A stretch of DNA of 64,000 nt from Mesorhizobium liriopis (GCF_024053505.1 NZ_JAMXQS010000009.1:124001-188000), one strand, 5' to 3'. Shown: positions 15,922 to 25,220, counted from the first letter of the stretch. The notes: generated by a model from the sequence alone, not told the origin. Program-made: numbers and translations.

Positions 15922-17334
15922 TTGGGGTCGGGTGAAGCGCTGGCAGCGGAAAAGACGACGCGCACGGGCGCCGTCATGGAACTCGTTCGACGCCGGGTCG
16001 CCACGCGTGCGCTGGCGCCGGGCGAGAAGCTGCCATCGATCCGCGGACTGGCGGCATCGATGGGGGTGTCGCCTTCCACCGTGGTGGAGGCCTATGACCG
16101 GCTGGCAGCCGAAGGGCTGATCCGCTCGCGGCCCGGCTCGGGCTTCACGGTCGTCGGCAGCCTGCCTTTGGCGCTGGCTGAAGTCGCGCCGCCCGTGGAC
16201 CGGGCGGTCGATCCGTTCTGGGTGTCGCGCCAAAGCCTCGATGGCGGCCCCGACATGCTTCGCCCCGGATGCGGATGGCTACCGGCCGCGTGGATGCCGC
16301 ATGCCACCCTTCGGCGCGCGGTGCGCACCCTCGCCAAGGCCGACGACGCCCTTCTGACGGATTATGGCGCAACGCGCGGTTCCCTCGCGCTGCGCGGGTT
16401 TCTGGCGCGTCAGTTCGCAGGCGAGGGGCTCGAGGTCGGTGCCGAGCAGATCCTTCTCACGGCTTCCGGCACGCAGGCAGTCGATCTGATCGGGCGCCTT
16501 CTTCTGCAGCCGGGTGACACCGTGCTCTTGGACGACCCCTGCTATTTCAACTTTCAGGCGCTTCTGCGCGCGCATCGTGTGAAAATCGTCAGCGTGCCGA
16601 TGACGCCGACGGGGCCGGACATGGCGCTCTTCGCGCAGGCGCTCGCGGTTCACCGGCCGCGCCTCTACATCACCAATGCGGCGATCCATAATCCGACCGG
16701 CGCGACCCTGTCGCCCCAAGCCGCCCATCGGGTGCTGACGCTTGCAGCCGCGCATGACGTGACGATCGTCGAAGACGACATCTTCGCGGAGTTCGAGCCC
16801 GAGCCTTCGCCCCGCCTCGCCGTTCTCGACGGGCTCGCCCGTGTGATCCGGATCGGCAGCTTTTCGAAAACGCTCTCGGCTTCCGTTCGCTGCGGTTACA
16901 TCGCGGCCCGCGCGGACTGGATCGAGGCGCTGATCGATCTGCAGGTCGCCACGAATTTCGGCGGCCCGAGCCCGATCGCATCCGAGATCGTGTTTCGGGC
17001 GATGACCGACGGGAATTTTCGCAAACATCTCGGTGCCCTGCGCACGCGGCTCGCAAAAAAGCGGCGGGAGGTGAGCGGCATGCTCGAAGCGCTCGGCATC
17101 CGGCCCTGGCTCGAGCCGCGCGGCGGGTTCTATCTCTGGTGCTGTCTGCCCGACGGGTGCGATGCGGCAAAACTCGCGCAAGCGGCTTTACGCGAAAAAG
17201 TCGTGCTCGCCCCCGGCAACGTCTTCAGCATCGCGCAGACCGCCGGAAACTGGATGCGCTTCAACGTCGCCCAAATGAGCGATCCCGATCTGCCTGCCAT
17301 TCTCCGGCGTGCATTGAAGTCTGCGGCCGATTGA
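15922..17334 (+). CDS. MocR-type regulator (GntR helix-turn-helix fused to aminotransferase-like domain)
   Basis: A 470-residue fusion: a GntR winged helix-turn-helix (about residues 15-75, LPSIRGLAASMGVSPSTVV) and a fold-type I aminotransferase-like domain (about 110-465). The PLP Lys is in GSFSKTLS (K316), and the PLP-phosphate and NPTGA blocks are present. Such proteins sense PLP or amino-acid adducts rather than catalyse. The start is a TTG at 15922; the ATG at 15976 would truncate the DNA-binding helix. It likely controls the divergent exporter and perhaps itself. Confidence 0.88.
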   Translation: MGSGEALAAEKTTRTGAVMELVRRRVATRALAPGEKLPSIRGLAASMGVSPSTVVEAYDRLAAEGLIRSRPGSGFTVVGSLPLALAEVAPPVDRAVDPFWVSRQSLDGGPDMLRPGCGWLPAAWMPHATLRRAVRTLAKADDALLTDYGATRGSLALRGFLARQFAGEGLEVGAEQILLTASGTQAVDLIGRLLLQPGDTVLLDDPCYFNFQALLRAHRVKIVSVPMTPTGPDMALFAQALAVHRPRLYITNAAIHNPTGATLSPQAAHRVLTLAAAHDVTIVEDDIFAEFEPEPSPRLAVLDGLARVIRIGSFSKTLSASVRCGYIAARADWIEALIDLQVATNFGGPSPIASEIVFRAMTDGNFRKHLGALRTRLAKKRREVSGMLEALGIRPWLEPRGGFYLWCCLPDGCDAAKLAQAALREKVVLAPGNVFSIAQTAGNWMRFNVAQMSDPDLPAILRRALKSAAD

Positions 17335-17496
17335 GCGGAACACGCCAAGCCGCGCCTTGCCTCGAACTCTTATGAAGCGGGTAGCATGGCGCGTGCGGAA
17401 CCTTGAACTGGATGACGGGCGGTTGTCCGAAGCGTGAACGAACGAAAAACGCGTTTCGAGGTTTCCGCTTGCCCCTCCCGTTCTGATCGGATTCTC

Positions 17497-18342
17497 GTGT
17501 CTCTTCGCCTTCTCGTTGTCGCCAGTGAAACACCCAAGCAGCGGGATGCACGCCGCAAGTCCGTGGGGCAATCCTCGGACGAGACCTATGCCGACACATT
17601 GCGCGCGCTCGATCCATCCTGCGATGTCGAACTGGTTTCCTGCGTGGACGGCGATAAAGGTTTCTCGCTCGATGAACTCGCCGGCTTCAGCGGCATCATC
17701 TTCGCGGGCTCTCCCATCCAGATGCAGGAAAAAACGAGCGAGACGCGTTCGGCCGCAGCCTTCATGCGCGAGGTCTTCGAAGCGGGAACACCGTCCTTCG
17801 GCTCCTGCGCGGGTTTGCAGATCGCAACGGTCGCTGCGGGAGGAACCTGCAAGGCCCGCGACGACGGCATGCAGGCCGGTTTCTCGCGCGGCATCGTCGC
17901 GACGCCAGAGGGTCGCACCCATCCGATGCTGAACGGGCGACCGCTCTCATGGACCGCGCCTGCCATTCATTCGAGCGTCGTGGACCGATTGCCGCCCTCG
18001 GCGACCGTTCTCGCGCGCACCAACGACACGCCGGTCGAAGCGCTGGAGATCCGCTCGGGATCGGGCGTGTTCTGGGGTGTGCAGTATCATCCCGAAATCG
18101 CGATCGGCGAAATCGCCGCCTCGCTTCGCCGGCAGTCCGATGAACTCGTCGAGGAAGGACTTGCGGCCGATCCAGGCGCAGTCGATGCCTATTCCCGCGT
18201 CCTGGAGACGCTCGATGCCGATCCCGAACGCCGTGATCTGGCATGGCAGATCGGGCTTGATGACGAGGTGCTGGCCGTGGAAAAGCGAACGCGGGAGTTG
18301 AGGAACTTTCTTTCCTATCTGCATGAGCGCGCGGTCGCCTGA
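17497..18342 (+). CDS. Class I glutamine amidotransferase-like protein
   Basis: A protein of about 281 residues with the class I amidotransferase core: nucleophile Cys in FGSCAGLQ (about C104) and the His/Glu pair in WGVQYHPEIA. The C-terminal 70 residues form a helical extension beyond the domain. I chose GTG 17497, where the first beta strand begins; a GTG at 17434 is an alternative. No synthase partner is adjacent, so it may be a stand-alone gamma-glutamyl hydrolase or amidase. The 160-bp gap before it shows no clear element. Confidence 0.75.
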   Translation: MSLRLLVVASETPKQRDARRKSVGQSSDETYADTLRALDPSCDVELVSCVDGDKGFSLDELAGFSGIIFAGSPIQMQEKTSETRSAAAFMREVFEAGTPSFGSCAGLQIATVAAGGTCKARDDGMQAGFSRGIVATPEGRTHPMLNGRPLSWTAPAIHSSVVDRLPPSATVLARTNDTPVEALEIRSGSGVFWGVQYHPEIAIGEIAASLRRQSDELVEEGLAADPGAVDAYSRVLETLDADPERRDLAWQIGLDDEVLAVEKRTRELRNFLSYLHERAVA

Positions 18343-18360
18343 AGGGCGAGACGCCCTTTC
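18342..18360 (+). terminator. Short hairpin after the amidotransferase gene
   Basis: AAGGGCG, a 3-nt loop and CGCCCTT form a 7-bp stem directly at the stop codon, followed by only a short T-stretch. It is a weak intrinsic terminator candidate. The remaining 108 bp before the convergent MFS gene show nothing else. Confidence 0.4.
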
Positions 18361-18468
18361 ACGTCATCAGAGGGCTGGCTCGCTCGACGCTGAAGGCCGG
18401 CTGGCGCAGTGGCAGTCCGGTCTCTGCGCGCTTGAGCATCCTCCGGGCGTGCAGAGCTGATCGCAGTT

Positions 18469-19743
18469 TCAGCTTGCCGGTTGTGCCTCAGGCCGGTCCA
18501 CCAAAAGCGAAATGCCGAGAACAGCGAGCCCCGCCACGCCCAGAATGGCGCCGACCCAGCCGGTCGAGGCATAGCCATAGCCGGCCGTGATCGCCATGCC
18601 GCCGAGCCATGCGCCGGCCGCGTTGGCGATGTTGAAGGCCGAATGCATGGATGTGGCGGCCAAGGTCTGTGCATCGCCCGCGACATCCATCAGCCGCGCC
18701 TGGACTGCGGGTCCGAGCGCGACGCCGAAGCCGACAAAGAACACGCACAGGCAGAGCATGATCGGATATTGCGCGGTCAGCGCGAAGACGACGAGCACGA
18801 CGATGTTGAACACCATCATGCCGAACAGCGTTTCCTTGAGCGCGCGGTCGGCCGCCCATGCTCCCAGGATGTTGCCGCTGATCATGCCCGCGCCGAAGAT
18901 GGCCAGAATGACGGGAACGAAGGTTTCGGGAAGACCGGTCACGATCTGCGCGGTCGCGGCGATATAGCTGAACACCGCGAACATGCCGCCGAAACCTACC
19001 GCCGCGAAGGCGAAGGTCAGCCAGACCTGGGGGCGCATGAGGGCGCTCAGCTCGCGCATCGCGCTGGCATCCTCGTGAACCTCGTCTTCTGGCACGGTGA
19101 ACCAGAGAAGCGCCACCGTAAGGACGCCGATGGCACCCACGAGGACGAACAGCGAGCGCCAGCCGAACAGCTGGCCGAGCCAAGTGGTGAGCGGCGTGCC
19201 AAGAAGCGTCGCGACCGTGAGCCCGAGCATCACGCGCCCGATCGCCTGCGCGCGCTTGTTCGGCCGCGCGATCGAGGCGGCCACCAGAGCCGCGACGCCG
19301 AAATAGGCACCATGCGGCAGGCCTGAGATGAAACGCAGGAGAACAAGGCTTTCCATTCCGGGCGCCACCGCGCTTGCCAGGTTGCCGGCCGCGAAAGCCA
19401 GCATCAGAAAAAGCAGAAGCGTGCGGTGGCTGAGCTTGGCGGCAAGCAGCGCGATCAGCGGCGCGCCGACCACCACCCCGAACGCATAGGCGCTGATGAG
19501 GTGACCCGCTTGCGGAACCGAAACGCCGAGGCCTTTCGCGACGTCGGGCAGGAGCCCCATGATCGCGAACTCGCCGGTTCCGATGCCGAAGCTGCCGACC
19601 GCCAGCGCGACCGTGATCAGAAACACCAGTCGTGCGGGCGTGGATTGAGCAGGTATGGACTGGGCAGGTATGCGCTGGGCAGGCATGGGCAATGGATCGA
19701 CGGCCGCAGCGGGTGCGGTGCCGTAGGTGGCTTCAGTGGTCAT
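18469..19743 (-). CDS. MFS transporter, DHA1/AraJ-like
   Basis: A 424-residue, 12-helix major facilitator. The N-terminal half has the AraJ/YdhP-type sequence FGIGTGEFAIMGLLPD and the loop between helices 2 and 3 (AAKLSHR). These are drug, sugar or amino-acid effluxers. The cytoplasmic N-terminal tail carries a three-copy five-residue repeat of the IPAQS type encoded by a 15-bp tandem repeat. It is convergent with the amidotransferase gene. The substrate is unknown. Confidence 0.88.
   Translation of the reverse strand: MTTEATYGTAPAAAVDPLPMPAQRIPAQSIPAQSTPARLVFLITVALAVGSFGIGTGEFAIMGLLPDVAKGLGVSVPQAGHLISAYAFGVVVGAPLIALLAAKLSHRTLLLFLMLAFAAGNLASAVAPGMESLVLLRFISGLPHGAYFGVAALVAASIARPNKRAQAIGRVMLGLTVATLLGTPLTTWLGQLFGWRSLFVLVGAIGVLTVALLWFTVPEDEVHEDASAMRELSALMRPQVWLTFAFAAVGFGGMFAVFSYIAATAQIVTGLPETFVPVILAIFGAGMISGNILGAWAADRALKETLFGMMVFNIVVLVVFALTAQYPIMLCLCVFFVGFGVALGPAVQARLMDVAGDAQTLAATSMHSAFNIANAAGAWLGGMAITAGYGYASTGWVGAILGVAGLAVLGISLLVDRPEAQPAS
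19641..19685 (-). repeat. Three tandem 15-bp repeats in the MFS gene
   Basis: Three consecutive copies of a TGGACTGGGCAGGTA-like unit, with two to four differences between copies, encode repeated IPAQS-like pentapeptides in the N-terminal tail of the MFS protein. The repeat keeps the frame, so copy-number change would alter only tail length. Confidence 0.8.
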
Positions 19744-19887
19744 GGAAAACGATCTGCGTCCGGTGCGTTGCGCGCTGCATAAGCAATCCTGACCGAAAGG
19801 CGAAGCGGTTTTGCGTGCGACGTGATGGCAAGGCTTGCAGCTCAGCCCGCGCCTGCCTGCAATGCGGCTGGTGGCAAGAAAGTTATC

Positions 19888-20589
19888 TCACCATTCGATC
19901 GGGCTGCCGTCATAGGCGAAGAAGCCGCCGCTGGCCGATTGCGGCAGCGCATCGAGCACGGCCAGCAGGCGCTCCGCGGCTTCGTCGGGCGAGAACCGAT
20001 CGCGGTTCAGGGCGAACGGATCGGACAGCCGTGTTGCCACCGTGCCCGGATGCAACGCGACCACGACCGCCTCGGGCCGGGTGCGGCCGATCTCCACCGC
20101 TGCTGTGCGCACGATCTGGTTCAGCGCCGCCTTGGCGGCGCGATAGGAAATCCATCCGCCCAGGCCGTTGTCGCCGATCGAGCCCACGCGTGCAGAAAGC
20201 GTCGCAAACAGCGCGCGGCGGTTGCGTGGCAACAGGGGCGCGAAGTGCTTGAAAAGCAGGGCCGGTCCGATCGCGTTCACCGCGAACTGCTTTGCCATGG
20301 CTTCCGGACTGATCGCCTGCAGCGTCTTTTCCGGCTTGTCGCCGTCGATAACCAGAGCGCCGGTGGCGTCGAAGACGAGATCGAGTTCGCCACCCGCGGC
20401 AATCCGCTCAGCGGCGGCGGCGATGCTCGTTTCGTCGCAAAGATCGAACCCGTCCTTGCGCGACAGGGTTGCCACCGCGCGGCAGCGTGGATCGGCTGCG
20501 AGAAAGCGGCTCACCGCCGCGCCGATCCCGCCCGTGCTGCCGATCACCAGCGCGCGGTAACCGTTCTGCAAAGATGACAGTTCCTTCAC
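19888..20589 (-). CDS. Short-chain dehydrogenase/reductase
   Basis: A 233-residue SDR. The nucleotide-binding motif is GSTGGIGA (residues 17-24) and the active site YRAAK gives the Tyr/Lys pair with a preceding Ser in TLSARVGS. The size and divergent C-terminus suit the csgA-like SDR group. It lies 51 bp downstream of the cobalamin-type permease gene on the same strand and may be the last gene of that riboswitch-controlled transcript. No cobalamin role is known for it. Confidence 0.85.
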   Translation of the reverse strand: MKELSSLQNGYRALVIGSTGGIGAAVSRFLAADPRCRAVATLSRKDGFDLCDETSIAAAAERIAAGGELDLVFDATGALVIDGDKPEKTLQAISPEAMAKQFAVNAIGPALLFKHFAPLLPRNRRALFATLSARVGSIGDNGLGGWISYRAAKAALNQIVRTAAVEIGRTRPEAVVVALHPGTVATRLSDPFALNRDRFSPDEAAERLLAVLDALPQSASGGFFAYDGSPIEW

Positions 20590-20640
20590 CCGCCCGATCC
20601 TCGATCTTTACCGCCGTGACAGGAGGCTTCTTCCTCTGTC

Positions 20641-21645
20641 TCACCGTCGCAGCAGCAGTGCCACCACGAAGATGGCGCCGAGCGAACTGGTGACCACGCC
20701 GATCGGCAGTTCCTGCGCCGTGATCAGCGTCCGCGACACGAGATCGCTCGCCTGCAACAGAACCGCGCCGAACAGCGCGCAGGTGAGGCCGAGGCGCCGG
20801 TGAAGCGGGCCGACGGCCGCGCGCGCCAGATGCGGGATCATCAGCCCGACGAAGCCGATCACGCCTGCCACCGACACCAGAAGGGCAGTGGCGAAGCTTG
20901 CGGCGACGAAGGTCGCGATGCGCAGGGGCACGACCGAAACGCCCAGGCTTTCGGCCGTGTGCTCGCCCGCCAGAAGCGCGTCGAGGCGGCGATGCTGGTG
21001 AAGCGCGAAGGCGAGAACGGCGGCCGCCCCCGCAATCCCGAGCCAGATGCTGCTCCATGTGGCGCGGCCCAAACCGCCGAGCGTCCAGAACAGCACCGAA
21101 TAGGCGGCGCGCTGGTCGCCCGAGAAGACAAGGTAGTTGGTGAGCGCGGTGAACAGGAACGACACGGCAAGCCCTGCCAGGATCAGCCGCTCCGCGCCCT
21201 TGTCGCGCGTGCGGTGGAGAAGCAGGAGGACGATGGCGGTCGCACACATGCCGCCCGCGAAGGCCGCCGCCGGCAGCGTCCAGATCCCGAACTGGTTGCC
21301 GAGGCCCGTGATGACGGCAACCGCACCCGCGGCCGCACCGGCCGAGAGCCCGAACAGAAACGGGTCGGCCAGATCGTTGCGCGTCACGGTCTGCAAGAGG
21401 AGCCCGACCACGCCGAGCCCGGCACCCACCGCGATCGCCAGCACCGCGCGCGGCAGGCGCAGATCCACGACGATGCGCCCGACCGGCCCGTCCGCACCCG
21501 ATCCGCCCAGGCCGAGCGCATGGCGAAGGGCAGCGAAGACCTTGTCCGCCGGGATCACCGTCGAGCCATACATCACCGACAAAAGTGCCAGCGCGGCCAT
21601 CAGGACGGCCGCGCCCGCAACGCTGAAACCGAAGCGTTTGTTCAA
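20641..21645 (-). CDS. ABC transporter permease, FecCD/BtuC family
   Basis: A 334-residue protein with about ten transmembrane helices. Family hallmarks are RLPRAVLAIAVGAGLGVVG near residue 63 and GVIGFVGLMIPHLAR near residue 250. The family imports iron chelates or cobalamin. Placement behind a cobalamin riboswitch, a binding protein and an ATPase supports a BtuC-like role in corrinoid uptake. It starts 4 nt after the binding-protein stop. Confidence 0.9.
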   Translation of the reverse strand: MNKRFGFSVAGAAVLMAALALLSVMYGSTVIPADKVFAALRHALGLGGSGADGPVGRIVVDLRLPRAVLAIAVGAGLGVVGLLLQTVTRNDLADPFLFGLSAGAAAGAVAVITGLGNQFGIWTLPAAAFAGGMCATAIVLLLLHRTRDKGAERLILAGLAVSFLFTALTNYLVFSGDQRAAYSVLFWTLGGLGRATWSSIWLGIAGAAAVLAFALHQHRRLDALLAGEHTAESLGVSVVPLRIATFVAASFATALLVSVAGVIGFVGLMIPHLARAAVGPLHRRLGLTCALFGAVLLQASDLVSRTLITAQELPIGVVTSSLGAIFVVALLLRR

Positions 21646-21649
21646 GCGA

Positions 21650-22597
21650 TCAGAACGCTTCCGGATGCATGGCCCTGGCCATCTTCGCGGTCGCCTCGAT
21701 ATTGGCGGGCCCGGGCGTCAATTCGGCATAGCGCAGCGCCACGAAGCGCTTGTTTCTGACCGCGTCGGTTTCCTTCATGGCCGGATGGTTTTCGAGGAAG
21801 TCGAGCAGCTTCCGGTAGCCGGCATCGTCCTGGTAGTCGAGCAGCACCAGGAACTCCGGATTGCGCGTCGCGACCGTTTCCCAGTCGGTCGTGCCCCAGG
21901 AGGTGTCGAGGTCATCCATGATGTTCCTGCCGCCCGCCGCCTCGATCATCGCGGTGGGCATGGCGAAGCGGCCTGCGGTGAAGGGCTTGTCCTCGCCCGA
22001 ATCGTAGAGGAAGACGCGCGTGCCGCTGTTCGGGCCGACCTTGAGCTGGATGTCGGCCATCTCCTTTTTCCAGCCGGCTACCAGCTGTGCTGCCTTGTCG
22101 TCCTTGCCGAACACCGCACCCAAGCGCTCGATATCGCCGTAAAGCAGGTCCATGCTGGCCTTGGGCCGGCTCTTGTTCTGGATGGCGCAGCTTTCGGAAA
22201 GGATCAGCGTCTTGATGCCATGGGCCGCGAGCGCATCCGGCGTGACACCGTTTTCGGGGCGCAGGCCGTAGTTCCAGCCGGCAAAGAAGAAGTCCGGCTC
22301 GGCGGCCACGATGGTCTCGACCGAGGGGTTCTTCGGCGCGAGCTCAGGGATGAACCCCTGCTCTTTCTTGAATTCCGGCCCGACCTTGTACCAGCCGGTG
22401 ATGCCGGTGAGCCCGACGATGGCAGGCTGGAGATCGAGCGCAAAGGCCATTTCGGCCATGTTGAGATCGTGGATCACCGCGCGCTTGGGCGCTGCCTCGA
22501 AGGTAATCGGAGCGCCGCAATTCTCGACGGTCACCGGGAAAGCGAAAGCCGCGGAGGCCCAGAATGTGGCGAGGGAGAGGAGGAGAAGGCGTTTCAC
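21650..22597 (-). CDS. Periplasmic binding protein, BtuF/FepB family
   Basis: A 315-residue protein with a Sec signal peptide (cleavage near AFA, residue 19) and the two-lobe helix-linked fold of cluster III binding proteins (KRAVIHDLNMAEMAFALDL; PDFFFAGWNYGL). The GTG at 22597 overlaps the ATPase stop (GTGA), so translation is coupled. It probably delivers cobalamin or a corrinoid precursor to the permease. The riboswitch is the main evidence for the ligand; sequence alone would also allow an iron chelate. Confidence 0.87.
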   Translation of the reverse strand: MKRLLLLSLATFWASAAFAFPVTVENCGAPITFEAAPKRAVIHDLNMAEMAFALDLQPAIVGLTGITGWYKVGPEFKKEQGFIPELAPKNPSVETIVAAEPDFFFAGWNYGLRPENGVTPDALAAHGIKTLILSESCAIQNKSRPKASMDLLYGDIERLGAVFGKDDKAAQLVAGWKKEMADIQLKVGPNSGTRVFLYDSGEDKPFTAGRFAMPTAMIEAAGGRNIMDDLDTSWGTTDWETVATRNPEFLVLLDYQDDAGYRKLLDFLENHPAMKETDAVRNKRFVALRYAELTPGPANIEATAKMARAMHPEAF

Positions 22598-23391
22598 TGA
22601 AAGCGTTTCCGTGAGAAAGAGACAGGACGGTCGAAGACGGTAAGTTCGCGCCGCTCGCGCGGGTGAGGAAAACGCAAGACCTCGACGGCAAAAACCGCGC
22701 GCACGGTTTCGGGCGAGAGCGTTTCGGCCGGCGTGCCATGGGCGACGAGGCGCCCGCCATTCATCACTGCCACATGGGTGGCGAAGTCCGGCACGAGTGC
22801 CAGATCGTGAAGCACCGCGACCACGGTGAGGCCCAGTTCGGCGACGAGCCCGAGAAGGTCGCTGCGTGCACGCGGATCGAGATGGTTGGTTGGCTCGTCG
22901 AGAAAGAGCACCTGCGGCTCCTGCGCCAAAGCGCGGGCGATCTGCGCGCGCTGGCGTTCGCCGCCCGACAGGCTGCCCATTTCGCGGTGGCGCAGATGGT
23001 CGAGCCCGGTACGGGCGAGCGCGGTGTTGAGAATGCCCCATTCCTCGACGCGGCTTTTCAGCCCCGAATGCGGAATGCGGCCCAGTCCCACATAGTCCCA
23101 CAGGGAAACGCGCGGGTCGGGCTGGTCGGTCTGGCCGACAACTGCCGCCGTGCGGGCGCGCTCGGCCGGCTTGAGGGCGGCGAGCGGGCGGCCGAGAAGC
23201 GAGACCGTGCCGCGATCGGGCTTCTGCATGCCGGCGAGGATGCGCAGAAGCGTGGTCTTGCCGGCGCCGTTCGGGCCGATCAATGCCAGCCGCTCGCCTT
23301 CGCCCACGGCAAGCGAGACGTCATCGAGGATCACCGTTCCGCCACGCAGCGTGCAGCCGAGCGCTCTGGCTTCGATCACGGACGTCTTCAT
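22594..23391 (-). CDS. ABC ATPase, FecE/BtuD family
   Basis: A 265-residue ATPase: Walker A GPNGAGKTT (about residues 41-49), signature LSGGERQRA, Walker B VLFLDEPTNHLD and switch His in VLHDL. This is typical of iron-chelate/cobalamin importers. The ATG at 23391 has no obvious Shine-Dalgarno, and 230 nt of leader separate it from the riboswitch. It is the first gene of the regulated operon (ATPase, binding protein, permease). Confidence 0.88.
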   Translation of the reverse strand: MKTSVIEARALGCTLRGGTVILDDVSLAVGEGERLALIGPNGAGKTTLLRILAGMQKPDRGTVSLLGRPLAALKPAERARTAAVVGQTDQPDPRVSLWDYVGLGRIPHSGLKSRVEEWGILNTALARTGLDHLRHREMGSLSGGERQRAQIARALAQEPQVLFLDEPTNHLDPRARSDLLGLVAELGLTVVAVLHDLALVPDFATHVAVMNGGRLVAHGTPAETLSPETVRAVFAVEVLRFPHPRERRELTVFDRPVSFSRKRFQ

Positions 23392-23619
23392 GGAGTGGAG
23401 GAGAGGAGCCGTCACCACGCGCTTCCCCGCCTTGAAGCCGCCGCGCAGCCCGAACCGGAAGCCCGGCAGAGCCGACCGATCATGATCGCATGGTTTGAAG
23501 CTTCGGCATCCATATCGCTCCCCTTCGCCTTTGGCGCGGGAAGGATGCTGCCACATGCCGGACGCATACCGGCAGGCCTCGCAACGCTTCCCGGCACACC
23601 CCGTCCGGTCGTTTCAGTT
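23392..23619 (-). other. Leader between riboswitch and first gene
   Basis: About 228 nt of untranslated sequence. I see no intrinsic terminator with a U-run and no convincing small gene. An open frame runs upstream of the ATPase start, but it has no start site or family similarity. Confidence 0.4.
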
Positions 23620-23805
23620 CGTGATGGCAGGTCTCCTGGCTCACGGGTCACGGCCTTTATCCGCCTTCCCGGCCGCGAGGGACCAGTGGCATGTCGGACA
23701 AAAGCTCGCCGCTCACAGTTGCGGGGGCAGCTGCGGCATCGGCCATGAAGGCTTCACCGCATTCCCTTTTCACCTTCCGCCTTGCGGCTTCGGGCACCAT
23801 CAAAA
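23620..23805 (-). promoter_or_regulatory. Cobalamin riboswitch
   Basis: Read on the minus strand the element contains the ordered conserved blocks of the class: GGTGCC (23798-23793), AAAAGGGAAT, GCCCCCGCAACTGT, CCACTGG, CGGGAAGGCGG and the terminal B12 box AGCCAGGAGACCTGCC (about 23641-23626). Binding of adenosyl- or other cobalamin normally switches downstream uptake genes off. It lies downstream of a good promoter and upstream of the BtuD/BtuF/BtuC-like genes, which identifies that importer as corrinoid-linked. Confidence 0.96.
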
Positions 23806-23842
23806 CCGATGCTAAGCACAAAACCATGCCGCGGCAAGGGCT

Positions 23843-23871
23843 GTCATATGTAATGTTGTTACATTTAGCAA
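23843..23871 (-). promoter_or_regulatory. Sigma-70-type promoter with internal dyad, drives the riboswitch operon
   Basis: On the minus strand TTGCTA (23871-23866), a 17-bp spacer and TATGAC (23848-23843) form a good promoter about 40 nt upstream of the riboswitch. The spacer contains ATGTAA-N5-TTACAT (23848-23864), a perfect inverted repeat. It overlaps the -10 box and could be a repressor or activator site. Confidence 0.6.
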
Positions 23872-23972
23872 TCTGCAGGATGGTTCATGATATTCCGCTT
23901 CAGCCCGATCCCGATCTTGGGTACGACCGACCCAGCCCCAGGCAGGGGATCAGCGGCTTTCCTTGTGCGCCA

Positions 23973-25028
23973 CTAGTGTCCGCGGTCTTCCGTGAAGAGC
24001 GACCAGACCGCGATGAACAAAGCGGCGATCAGCGGGCCGACCACGAAGCCGTTCAGGCCGATCAATGCGATGCCGCCGAGCGTCGAAACCAGCACCACAT
24101 AATCGGGCATCCGTGTACCCGCACCGACCAGCGGCGGGCGCAGGAGATTGTCGACGAGGCCGATCACGAGCACGCCGACAAGAACGAGGATGATGCCTTT
24201 CACGTAAGCGCCCGACAAAAACAGGAACAGGGCGATCGGTCCCCAGACGATAAAGGAGCCGACAGCCGGCAGAAGCGACAGCACGGCCATCAAGACGCCC
24301 CAGAGCAGGGCGGCGGGAATGCTCATCAGCCACAAGGTGATGCCGCCGATCGCACCTTGTATGAGGGCGATGATGACGTTGCCTTTCACGGTGGCCTTCA
24401 CCACGGACCTGAACTTGTCGAGGATCGTGTCCGTATGGTGCGCGCTCAACGGGCTCGCCCGCTTGATCTTGCTGGTCAGCGCGGGCCCGTCGCGAAACAG
24501 GAAGAAGAGCACGTAAAGCATCACGCCGACGCTGACGACGAGTTGCGCCGTGCCCTGGCCCACCGAAACCAGGCTCGTGGTGATGGTTTGCGCGCCTTGC
24601 CCGAGCGTGCTCACGACGCGCTGCTGGATCTCTTCCAGCGAGCCCAGATTGAAGCGGGCAAGCAGATCCGTCACGAAAGCGGGCATGGCATCGCGGAAGG
24701 TCTGCAGGATCGTGGCGGCATCCGTCTGGCTCGACTGCAGGCGGCCGTAGAACGATGCGGCTTCTCCTGCGAGGGCTGACAGGATCAGTGCCCCGGGGAT
24801 CATCACGAGACAGATGCAGGCGAGAACGCTGAGGGCCGCCGCCCAGCCGCGCCGGCCTTTCAGGGCTTTTTCCAACCGGCGCTGCAGCGGGTTGAACAGG
24901 ATCGCCAGCGTGATCGCCCAGAAGACGGCGCCGTAGAACGGCAGCAAAAGCCAGACGAAGGCCACGGTCACCAGCACGATGACCACCACGAAGCTCGCCT
25001 GCTCGGCGCGGGTGCTGATGCTGCTCAT
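23973..25028 (-). CDS. AI-2E-family (PerM/TqsA-like) membrane protein
   Basis: A 351-residue protein with about seven to eight transmembrane helices and a central soluble region (about residues 85-150). Hallmarks include the C-terminal VDNLLRPPLVG segment and PDYVVLVSTLGGI. The family includes putative autoinducer exporters and ion/proton antiporters. The ATG at 25028 starts just after the first hydrophobic helix's flank. It is monocistronic; no partner gene indicates its substrate. Confidence 0.87.
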   Translation of the reverse strand: MSSISTRAEQASFVVVIVLVTVAFVWLLLPFYGAVFWAITLAILFNPLQRRLEKALKGRRGWAAALSVLACICLVMIPGALILSALAGEAASFYGRLQSSQTDAATILQTFRDAMPAFVTDLLARFNLGSLEEIQQRVVSTLGQGAQTITTSLVSVGQGTAQLVVSVGVMLYVLFFLFRDGPALTSKIKRASPLSAHHTDTILDKFRSVVKATVKGNVIIALIQGAIGGITLWLMSIPAALLWGVLMAVLSLLPAVGSFIVWGPIALFLFLSGAYVKGIILVLVGVLVIGLVDNLLRPPLVGAGTRMPDYVVLVSTLGGIALIGLNGFVVGPLIAALFIAVWSLFTEDRGH

Positions 25029-25220
25029 ATCGGGTTCTCCGCGCGAGGTTGGCCGAACAGGGGTGAAAACGGGCGACGCGCCGGTTCGAGCCGGAGCCGG
25101 CCGGTTCGGCTCAGTTCGCCTTGTGCCTCAAGGCTGCGCGCGGCGCTACCATCTTCTGGGTCATGAGCGAGAGCGATTCGCTCAGGCTTTAGAACCTGTT
25201 ATGGCAACCAGCCGTGTTTC

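Noticed and set aside
18469-19743. Repeats in the window as a CRISPR array or mobile-element ends
   Set aside because: The only tandem repeats seen are the 15-bp coding repeat here and the three short copies at 26912; there are no spacers, cas genes, transposases, integrases or terminal inverted repeats anywhere in the window.
23691-24779. A 362-codon open frame on the plus strand
   Set aside because: It runs antisense through the cobalamin riboswitch and the AI-2E-family gene; its composition is that of a shadow frame.
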